From positions 1,550,001-1,614,000 of the forward strand of contig NZ_AP012325.1 of assembly GCF_001025195.1 (NCBI RefSeq): a stretch of DNA of 64,000 nucleotides, written 5' to 3'. Position numbers and translations under genes: made by a program. Source of the DNA: Bifidobacterium catenulatum DSM 16992 = JCM 1194 = LMG 11043 (GTDB lineage: Bacteria > Actinomycetota > Actinomycetes > Actinomycetales > Bifidobacteriaceae). Numbering within the stretch: the stretch's first letter is position 1; each line of letters begins with the position of its first letter. Below, piece after piece: positions 7,777-15,189 of the stretch. Below the pieces are notes generated by a model. That model worked only from the letters and a program-made list of their open reading frames with translations. It was not told the origin of the DNA and did no database searches.

Positions 7777-9048
7777 TTACTTCTGGAACACGTCAGGGTG
7801 TTTCGGATCACCCGGTTCGTCGGCGAGGACACCCTCGAGCCCGAGGAACTCCTGCCAGAATTCCAGCGAATTGCCGTACGGAGCTGCCTGATGGCCGCGC
7901 GCCTGCAGGTTCGCCTTCGCCTCGAACACATCCTCCTCGCGGATGCCATCGAAATACGATTCGAGACGCTCACGGTTCGTCGGATCATAGAACAGCGATC
8001 CGATGATTTCCGTCAGTCGTTCCGCACGCGCTACCGGCAGCGAATCCCAGTGACGGAATTCAATGAAGTTCTTCAGACGGACATCGTTAAAATGCGTGGA
8101 AATCACATGATTGATTTCGTATGCGTTGAGTTCTCGATCGGGATACACGTCGTTCGCATTCTCATAGAACGCAGGATGATGCAGATCAGTTCCGGGAGTT
8201 TCTAACGCTTCCGGAGTGTGCGTCAGATCAGCGAACATCATCGGCGTGCTCAACACGTCGACCGCATAATCTTCCCAACCGAAGCGAGGATCAAACAATC
8301 CCGGAATAACGTTCGTGCGCTGCAAATCCAAATAATCCCACATGCGTTGGCGCAGCAGCGGATACGGATTCTCCTGTCCCTCGAAATACGGGGTGTTACG
8401 GAAGAACCATGCGAGAATCGGGCCGACCACCGTACCCAAACGCAGTTTGGAAACCGCGTCCTGTTCGGAAACATAGTCGATGCTGACCTGCGTCGAAGCG
8501 GAGCAACGCATCATGCACGGACCGAACTGGCCGACGCGCCCCAAATACGCGGTCATCGCCTTGTAACGGTCCTTCGGATTGACGGGAATGTCGGCATAGC
8601 CGGACTTCGGCTGATACCCGTAATTAACCAAGCGGAAGCCGAGATCGTCAAGCACGGGATCGACTTCGCGGCGGAACGCACCGTAAATCGTGCACAGATC
8701 TTCCGGCTTGTGCAGTATACCCAGCGAGCATTCCAGCTGACCGCCCGGCTCAAGTGACACGGAAATACCTTCGCGGCCAAGACCAACAAGCCTGCCGTTC
8801 TCCCAGTATTCCTTGCTTTCGTCGTAATATGGGCGAATGCGGTTCAGCAACGCCTCGGTACCGTTCTCCTCGTAATAGTTCACGGCGGTATCATCGCTGT
8901 TATGCACCGGCAGATGCTCGATTTCCACACCGAAACCACCGGTTCCACGCTCTTGGCAGCCTGATTCGAAGAATTTGACCAGACTTTCCACATGCTTCGG
9001 ATTCGGCTCGGTAAGCAGGTGCGCATAAGAAATTCGTGGCGTTGTCAT
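7777..9048 (-). CDS. Glutamate-cysteine ligase-like protein (GCS2 family)
   Basis: 423 residues. The N-terminal GGFGVEIEHLPV (about residues 37-48), then SLEPGGQLECS and MMRCSASTQVSIDY, are the ATP-grasp-like glutamate-cysteine ligase signature of the actinobacterial and plant GCS2 class; RLKNFIEFRHWDSLP is also typical. Family members join glutamate to cysteine to give gamma-glutamylcysteine, the first step to glutathione or ergothioneine. No glutathione synthetase or ergothioneine gene is adjacent, so the end product here is unclear, and gamma-glutamylcysteine itself may be the thiol. It starts at an ATG before TCGAAAC-rich DNA with no strong ribosome-binding site. It is a single gene between the TetR gene and the activase genes. 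Confidence 0.75.
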   Translation of the reverse strand: MTTPRISYAHLLTEPNPKHVESLVKFFESGCQERGTGGFGVEIEHLPVHNSDDTAVNYYEENGTEALLNRIRPYYDESKEYWENGRLVGLGREGISVSLEPGGQLECSLGILHKPEDLCTIYGAFRREVDPVLDDLGFRLVNYGYQPKSGYADIPVNPKDRYKAMTAYLGRVGQFGPCMMRCSASTQVSIDYVSEQDAVSKLRLGTVVGPILAWFFRNTPYFEGQENPYPLLRQRMWDYLDLQRTNVIPGLFDPRFGWEDYAVDVLSTPMMFADLTHTPEALETPGTDLHHPAFYENANDVYPDRELNAYEINHVISTHFNDVRLKNFIEFRHWDSLPVARAERLTEIIGSLFYDPTNRERLESYFDGIREEDVFEAKANLQARGHQAAPYGNSLEFWQEFLGLEGVLADEPGDPKHPDVFQK

Positions 9049-9371
9049 GTGGCAATCCTATCGAAACTCGTTGATGAGCACGGCGTGATTGCTATACGAA
9101 AAACTGATAGCCAACTCTTGCGTATATCGAATCGAATACACATTTTCGGTTAAAACAGACATGCTCTGCAAAGCCGACCAATAATAATTAACAGCTATTA
9201 ATAAGGTCAGAAGCAATTACCACTATTTGAAAAATTGTTTGTATAAATCAAATAAAAGTACCGACGCTGAAGATGTTGTCAGCGTCGGTATTTTAGTCAA
9301 TTCCAGTCAGTGCTTATTGATTTATTCGCCTATGATCAGGCGGCTTTTTCGCTTTGCACCGTCTCACCCTG
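9049..9371 (-). terminator. 323-bp gap holding the terminator of the activase operon
   Basis: A perfect 12-bp stem (9259-9270 with 9279-9290, 8-nt loop) is flanked by TTTTAG on the plus strand and by CTTTTATTTG on the minus strand. It therefore works as an intrinsic terminator for the minus-strand activase gene ending at 9372. Bases 9049-9250 are AT-rich and should contain the promoter of the glutamate-cysteine-ligase-like gene. I see no gene in the gap. Confidence 0.75.
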
Positions 9372-12300
9372 TTACGCAGCCTTGTGAGCCTTCTTGGCGG
9401 CTGCGATCATCAGTTTGATGCGGTTGAGCTGGTTCGCTTCGGATGCGCCCGGATCATAGTCGATGGATACGATGTTGGCTTCCGGATGCAGGCGGCGAAT
9501 CTTGCCGAACATGCCTCGACCGGTCACGTGGTTCGGCAGGCAGGCGAACGGCTGCGCACAAATCACGTTCGGGCAGCCGGATTCGATGAGCTCAAGGATT
9601 TCCGCAGTTAGCAGCCAGCCTTCACCAGCCTGCACGCCCACGGAAGTGACCTCGTCGGCCTTCTTCACGAGTTCCGGCATCGGCAAGTCCTGGGAGAACT
9701 TGCCGTGCGCCAAATCGATCGCCTTGCGTACAGGAGCGTTATACAAGTCAAGCGCCTTGCGCATCAGCGCGTAGCCAAGCTTGTTGCCGCCCATGCCGAG
9801 GTAATGCTCGTTCCAGTCGGAAATGTACGGGCGGGTGGTCATGAATTCCATGATGCCCGGCACCACAGCCTCGCAATTCTGCGATTCGATCACGTCGACC
9901 ACATGGTTGTTGGCGTCCGGCTGGTACTTGACGAGAATCTCGCCCACCACGCCGACGCGCACCTTGCGCGGTTCGTCCTTCAACGGCAGTGAATCGAACG
10001 ATTTGACGATTTCTTTGACGAGCGTCGAATATGGCAGGTATCCCTTGCCAATGAACTTACTTGCCGTCTTCGAGCGACCGTGGTTCTCGAGCGTTTCACG
10101 CACGATGGTGTTCCATGTCTTGTACAGCTGATTCGCACTGCCCGGCGTCACCTCGTACGGGCGCACGCGGTACAGGCATTTCATCAGCAGGTCGCCGATG
10201 ATAAGCGCCTTGATGACGCGATGAAGCAATGCCGGCGTCGCTTTGAAGCCCGGATTGTCTTCAATGCCCTGCGTGGAAATGGCGATCACTGGAATTTGCG
10301 GATATCCGGCATCGATCAGCGCCTTGCGAATCAGGCCGAAATAGTTTGTGGCTCGGCACATGCCGCCGGTCTGCGTGATGGCGAGCGCGGTGTGCTCCGG
10401 ATCGTATTTGCCGTCCAAAATCGCGTCCACGAGCTGGCCGATAACCATGATGGCCGGGTAGCAGGCGTCGTTGTTGACGTATTTGAGGCCGGTTTCCACG
10501 TTTTCGCGGCTGGCGTGTTCGAGAATGTCGAACTTGTAGCCGCCGGAGCGGATCACGGATTCCACTAGGGAGAAGTGAATCGGGCTCATCTGCGGAGCCA
10601 CGATGGTGTAGTCCTTCATGTCTTTGCCGAATGGCACGCGGTTGGCGTATTTCGACATGGTGGCGGAATTGTGTGCGGACTTCTTCGCTTCGCCGACGCC
10701 GTTTTCCGCGGCACGCTTGGATGCGGCTTTAACGGCTTCAGTGAGTTTCGGATTGGCTTTCATCACGGTGTCAAGCATGACTTGACGGCCCGGAGTCGGC
10801 GCTTCGGTTCCGGTTTTGCGGAATTCGCCCTGCTTGTTGGACACGCTGTCTTGCTTGTTGGGCATGGCTGTGCCGATTTCACGCTGTTTGTTGCGTTCAC
10901 GCTCTTCGACGGCTGCCTTGAGTGAACGAAGGCGGATTTTCGCTGCACCTAGGTTGGAGACTTCGTCGATTTTCAGCATGGTGTACACGTCGGCCTTGTC
11001 GGCGAGGATTTCGCCTACCTGGTCGGTGGTGATGGCGTCAAGACCGCAGCCGAAGGAGTTGAGTTGTACGAGTTCAAGCCCTGGGTAGGAGGCCACGAAG
11101 TTGGCTGCCGAGTATAGGCGTGCATGGTAGGCCCACTGGTTGGTGACGCGCAATGGCATTTTGGTGACCTTGCGGTCTTCCACATGGCGGAAGCCGTCTG
11201 CATTCTTCTTACGTGGATCGTCTTCATCGGCGGCGAGGAATTCGCTCAGGTTGAGCTTCTCCCCCGGCTGCAGTTCGCAGATCGAATCTTCAGACAATAC
11301 CACCATACCGAGCGAGCATATGGTTTCCGGAATGCCATGGTTGACTTCCGGATCGATATGGTACGGGCGGCCTGCAAGCACGATGCCTCGGCAGTCGTGT
11401 TCCTTCATGTAGGCGAGTGCCCTGAGGCCTTCCATTTGCACGTCGTGTTTGAAGACTTCGTTTTCGGCATATGCCGCTTTGACTGCGGTTTCAGCTTCTT
11501 CACGGGTCACGTTGGCCCAAGCGAATTCTTCGACGATACGGTCGACCATGAGTTCATGGTTGGCCATGTTGAAGTATGGGCGCATGTAGCGGATGCCTTC
11601 TGCGCGCAGTTCGGGCATGTTCGCGCCGATGACCACGGGATAGTTGGCTACCACCGGGCAGTTGTAGTGGTTGTCGGTGTTGGGTACCAGATTCTCTTCG
11701 TAGCTGACGCACGGGTAGAAGATGTTTTTCACACCCTTGTTCAGCAGCCATTTGATGTGTCCGTGCACAAGTTTGGCCGGATAGCAAATGTTTTCGGATG
11801 CGATGGATTCAATGCCCGTTTCGAACAGTTCGTGCGAGCTTCGTCCGGAAATCATCACTTTGAAGCCGAGCGAGGTGAGCAGTGTGAACCAGAACGGATA
11901 GTTCTCGTACATGTTGAGTACGCGCGGAATGCCGATTTCACCGCGGGTTGCGTTCTTGTCGGTGAGTCTGCGGTAGGCGAAGCAACGCTTGTACTTGTAA
12001 TCGTAGAGGTTCGGGCGATCGGAACGCTTCTTTTTCGCGTCTCCGCCTCGTTCGCAGCGGTTGCCGGTCACGTAACGGGATCCGTCTTGGAAGGTGGTGA
12101 TGGTGAGCTTGCAGTGGTTTTGGCACAGCTTGCACACGTCTCGTTCGGAGGTCATCGACAGGTTGTCGAGTTCTTCGCCGCTCAAAATGTTCGATGCGGT
12201 ATGACGTACGTCTGCGATCACCGCTTCTTTGGTGTCGGTGGTATCGACGTCTTCGTCTTCCGCTTCGTCGGCATAGTGCATGCGTGCGGTCAGTGCGGCA

Positions 12301-13256
12301 CCGTATGCGCCCATGAGTCCTGCGATGTTCGGTCGGGTCACCTCACGTTCCGTGAGCAGTTCGAATGCGCGGAGCACAGCGTCGTTGAGGAACGTGCCAC
12401 CCTGCACTACCACGGTGTCGCCAAGTTCACCGGAATCACGCAGTTTGATCACCTTGTAGAGGGCATTGCGCACCACGGAATAGCACAGGCCTGCGGCGAT
12501 GTCTTCGATGGACGCGCCTTCCTTTTGCGCCTGCTTCACGGACGAGTTCATGAACACGGTGCACCGGGAGCCCAAATCGACCGGATGGGTGGAGTTAAGC
12601 GCCGCTTGGGTGAATTCCTGAATGGTCAGGCCCATGGAAATGGCGAACGTTTGCAGGAACGATCCGCAGCCGGACGAGCATGCTTCGTTCACTGCGATGG
12701 AGTCGATCACACCATCGTTGATGGCGAGATATTTCATGTCTTGGCCGCCGATATCAATGACGGCGGTGACTCCCGGGCTTACCATTTCGGCACCACGATA
12801 GTGAGCCATGGTTTCCACTACACCTTCGTCAAGGTGCAGGCCGGTGGTGATGAGGCCTTCGCCGTAGCCGGTCGCACAGGATCGTGCGATCCATGCGCCT
12901 TCGGGTAGTTCGGCTTGGATTTTTTTAACGATCTGCACGGCTGCCGTCAACGGACTGCCTTCGTTGGTCGCATAAGAGGACCATACAATTTCTCGATCGT
13001 CGTTCACCAATGTCGCTTTGATGGTGGTGGAACCGGCGTCGATGCCCAGGAAGTGCGGTCCTTGGGCCCCTTCGAGCGTGCCTTGATGGATATGCTCGCG
13101 ATGATGTCGTTCGTTGAATGCGGTGCGATCCGCTTCGGTAGCGAACAGCGGAGGCATGGTCGGAGTGTTGGACGGCAGGTTTTCCAGTTCGTCCAGTCGC
13201 GCCAGCAGGTCGGCGCAGGTTCGTGCTTCGTAATGCTTAGTCAAGGTCGTCACCAT
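9372..13256 (-). CDS. Large activase / 2-hydroxyacyl-CoA dehydratase-like protein
   Basis: 1294 residues from the ATG at 13256, which overlaps the upstream gene by 20 nt; the longer frame to 13316 has no better start. Domain order: a short N-terminal region; an ASKHA ATPase of the BcrAD/BadFG type (LGIDAGSTTIKA near residue 70, ACSSGCGSFL and GSRCTVFMNSS with iron-sulfur cysteines); a DUF2229-type region (CKLCQNHCKLTI, IASENICYPAKLVHGH, YPCVSYEE); a dehydratase-like segment with NSFGCGLDAITTDQ; and a C-terminal part with NNDACYPAIMVIGQ and TGGMCRATNYFG. Relatives activate 2-hydroxyacyl-CoA dehydratases or are acyl-CoA-dehydratase-related proteins of unknown substrate in anaerobes. Probably a cytoplasmic, oxygen-sensitive Fe-S protein. 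The substrate is unknown. Confidence 0.75.
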   Translation of the reverse strand: MVTTLTKHYEARTCADLLARLDELENLPSNTPTMPPLFATEADRTAFNERHHREHIHQGTLEGAQGPHFLGIDAGSTTIKATLVNDDREIVWSSYATNEGSPLTAAVQIVKKIQAELPEGAWIARSCATGYGEGLITTGLHLDEGVVETMAHYRGAEMVSPGVTAVIDIGGQDMKYLAINDGVIDSIAVNEACSSGCGSFLQTFAISMGLTIQEFTQAALNSTHPVDLGSRCTVFMNSSVKQAQKEGASIEDIAAGLCYSVVRNALYKVIKLRDSGELGDTVVVQGGTFLNDAVLRAFELLTEREVTRPNIAGLMGAYGAALTARMHYADEAEDEDVDTTDTKEAVIADVRHTASNILSGEELDNLSMTSERDVCKLCQNHCKLTITTFQDGSRYVTGNRCERGGDAKKKRSDRPNLYDYKYKRCFAYRRLTDKNATRGEIGIPRVLNMYENYPFWFTLLTSLGFKVMISGRSSHELFETGIESIASENICYPAKLVHGHIKWLLNKGVKNIFYPCVSYEENLVPNTDNHYNCPVVANYPVVIGANMPELRAEGIRYMRPYFNMANHELMVDRIVEEFAWANVTREEAETAVKAAYAENEVFKHDVQMEGLRALAYMKEHDCRGIVLAGRPYHIDPEVNHGIPETICSLGMVVLSEDSICELQPGEKLNLSEFLAADEDDPRKKNADGFRHVEDRKVTKMPLRVTNQWAYHARLYSAANFVASYPGLELVQLNSFGCGLDAITTDQVGEILADKADVYTMLKIDEVSNLGAAKIRLRSLKAAVEERERNKQREIGTAMPNKQDSVSNKQGEFRKTGTEAPTPGRQVMLDTVMKANPKLTEAVKAASKRAAENGVGEAKKSAHNSATMSKYANRVPFGKDMKDYTIVAPQMSPIHFSLVESVIRSGGYKFDILEHASRENVETGLKYVNNDACYPAIMVIGQLVDAILDGKYDPEHTALAITQTGGMCRATNYFGLIRKALIDAGYPQIPVIAISTQGIEDNPGFKATPALLHRVIKALIIGDLLMKCLYRVRPYEVTPGSANQLYKTWNTIVRETLENHGRSKTASKFIGKGYLPYSTLVKEIVKSFDSLPLKDEPRKVRVGVVGEILVKYQPDANNHVVDVIESQNCEAVVPGIMEFMTTRPYISDWNEHYLGMGGNKLGYALMRKALDLYNAPVRKAIDLAHGKFSQDLPMPELVKKADEVTSVGVQAGEGWLLTAEILELIESGCPNVICAQPFACLPNHVTGRGMFGKIRRLHPEANIVSIDYDPGASEANQLNRIKLMIAAAKKAHKAA

Positions 13257-14094
13257 CCTGATCGGCCTGCAATGCGGCACCGTATGCCACATACAGGTGA
13301 GCATCGGTCGGAACAATGAATTCGTCCACTTTGCCGTCGAGCGCCCGCTTGAACGCGGCTCGCAGCTCGGACATGAAGAACAACGGACCCCCCAGGAAGA
13401 TCACGGTTCCGTGAATCGGGCGTCCGGAGGCAAGGCCTGCAATGGTTTGCGTGGCCACTGCGGTGAAGATCGATGCGGCCAGATCCGGTTTGGCCGCGCC
13501 ATCGTTGATAAGCGGCTGCAAATCGGTTTTGGCGAACACGCCGCAACGTGATGCGATCGGATACAGGGTTTCGTATTGCGCGGCCATTTCGTTCAGACCA
13601 GCGGCGTCGGTGTCGAGCAGTGTTGCCATCTGGTCGATGAATGCGCCGGTACCGCCTGCGCAGGAACCGTTCATGCGCTGTTCCGGAGTCGGCTTGAGAT
13701 AGGTGATTTTTGCGTCTTCACCACCAAGCTCGATGATCACATCAGCCTGCGGATATTCCTTGTCAATGGCTTCGGTTTCGGCGATGACCTCCTGAACGAA
13801 GGGCACGTCGAGGCTGTCTGCAAGAGCAAGACCGCCTGAACCGGTAATGGCCAGACGAATCGGCTCGTCGCCTCGGCCAAGCTTTTCCAATTCTTTGTGG
13901 ATGTCGGCCAGTAGTCCGGCCACGGTGGCGCGCACATTTGCGTGGTGACGCCGATAATCGGAGAACAGCGCGTCCGCGAGCGCGTCGGACTGATCGAGCA
14001 CCACCGCCTTCACAGTAGTGGAACCGATATCAAGACCTACACGCAACGGCTTTGTGCCGTGCGTTTCGGTCACGGCTTCTGCTGCTTCAACCAT
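13237..14094 (-). CDS. BcrAD/BadFG-type activase (ASKHA ATPase), small subunit
   Basis: 285 residues covering one ASKHA domain: phosphate loop VGLDIGSTTVKAVVLD near residue 20, AITGSGG, ELGGEDAKI, and the two cysteine motifs NGSCAGGTGAFID and ASRCGVFAKTD that hold a bridging 4Fe-4S cluster in this family. In many anaerobes this domain is the N-terminal part of one protein of about 1400 residues that continues with the large subunit encoded next. Here the stop codon lies inside the start of the next gene (20-nt overlap, different frame). The start ATG follows AGAGGTTGAT. Either two translationally coupled subunits or a natural frameshift. Confidence 0.75.
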   Translation of the reverse strand: MVEAAEAVTETHGTKPLRVGLDIGSTTVKAVVLDQSDALADALFSDYRRHHANVRATVAGLLADIHKELEKLGRGDEPIRLAITGSGGLALADSLDVPFVQEVIAETEAIDKEYPQADVIIELGGEDAKITYLKPTPEQRMNGSCAGGTGAFIDQMATLLDTDAAGLNEMAAQYETLYPIASRCGVFAKTDLQPLINDGAAKPDLAASIFTAVATQTIAGLASGRPIHGTVIFLGGPLFFMSELRAAFKRALDGKVDEFIVPTDAHLYVAYGAALQADQDGDDLD

Positions 14095-14341
14095 GTATCA
14101 ACCTCTATCGTTCTATCCGCCGGGCTGCATTCCATGGCAGGCATGGAAGCCCCTACCCCGGTTATCCAATCATGTAATCGTAGTCTGTGCCCACGCCTAA
14201 GCGCTTCGTGAGTGCTCGCAATCAGCATAAAAGGCACGAAACAGCGCATAAACTAGACAACCAATCCAGTAAATGTACCTAATTATGCATCCGGACACTC
14301 AACGAACGTCGAAATCGCAAAACCACCCAAACATTTCCATG

Positions 14342-15055
14342 TCAGGATGCGCCGCCTTCCCCAGCAGAACGGTCTTTGCCATATATTTCGGGAATGAATC
14401 GTGTTTGATCATGTAATTTCGGCCAAATCACCACTCGCCCGTTTTCCAGTGATTTCGGCACGTCGATGATGCGTTGGTTGCCGCTTCCGCGGAATTGCAG
14501 CAGGGAATCATGTAATTCTTTGATATAACGGCCGTCCACTAGAATGTCGATCAGTTCGAGCAACTCGCGCTTGTCGGGGCTTTCGCCTTCGCGCATGAGC
14601 TCTTCCCACGTGTAGCCGGTCCAGCACCAAATATCTTTGGTATTACCGAACCGTTCGCGGATTTTTCGCGCGAGAGGCAACAGCACGCCCGTATTGAGCA
14701 ATGGTTCGCCTCCGAGGAAGGTGATGCCTTGCACATACGATTGGCTTAAGTCATCCATGATTTGCGCTTCGAGCTTGTCGTTGTATTCGTGGCCGGCTTG
14801 GAAATCCCAGATTGATGTGTTGTAGCATTCCTCGCAATGGAACGGGCAGCCGGACACGTACAGCGAGCATCGGATGCCTTCTCCGTCGGTCATGAGGAAC
14901 CGTTTGTAGTCGGCGATCATATTGCGGCTCATGCGATTGGTCCATTGCCCTGCTTTGGGATTGTTGGAACGAGTTGTGGGGATGAAAGGCCCGCGATTGG
15001 TTTCGTCCGCCGCAAAGTCACGACGTTGAATTGCTGGATTCGCGCTGCTGATCAT
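14342..15055 (-). CDS. nrdG: Anaerobic ribonucleotide reductase activating protein (radical SAM)
   Basis: 237 residues from the ATG at 15055, which has a ribosome-binding site (AAGGGA); the upstream extension to 15148 would run into the hairpin at 15127. The radical-SAM cysteines are in CPFHCEEC (CX3CX2C, about residues 70-77), followed by TFLGGEPLL and GYTWEEL. The protein uses S-adenosylmethionine and a 4Fe-4S cluster to install the glycyl radical on NrdD. It lies 134 bp downstream of nrdD on the same strand, as expected for the class III system. It carries about 40 residues before the catalytic core (MIADYKRF), slightly longer than the usual NrdG. Confidence 0.92.
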   Translation of the reverse strand: MISSANPAIQRRDFAADETNRGPFIPTTRSNNPKAGQWTNRMSRNMIADYKRFLMTDGEGIRCSLYVSGCPFHCEECYNTSIWDFQAGHEYNDKLEAQIMDDLSQSYVQGITFLGGEPLLNTGVLLPLARKIRERFGNTKDIWCWTGYTWEELMREGESPDKRELLELIDILVDGRYIKELHDSLLQFRGSGNQRIIDVPKSLENGRVVIWPKLHDQTRFIPEIYGKDRSAGEGGAS

Positions 15056-15126
15056 ACGTTGTCCCTTCACATTTTGCCGTTGCGTCGCGTTTTTGCGATT
15101 GCTGCTTGCCTCATGATTGTCACAGA

Positions 15127-15158
15127 ATGAAAGAGGGTGGAAATCCACCCTCTTTCAT
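15127..15158 (-). terminator. Perfect 14-bp hairpin between nrdD and nrdG
   Basis: ATGAAAGAGGGTGG (15127-15140) pairs exactly with 15145-15158 around an AAAT loop. No long U-run follows in the minus direction, so it could be a leaky terminator, a 3'-end protector of nrdD mRNA, or a processing site setting the nrdD:nrdG ratio. Confidence 0.7.
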
Positions 15159-15189
15159 ATTTCGTTTATGTTTGCTGCTAATGCGGCCC

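Noticed and set aside
11124..12908. 594-codon open frame antisense to the activase gene
   Set aside because: Shadow frame; its composition (Val/His/Gly-rich) has no domain signature.
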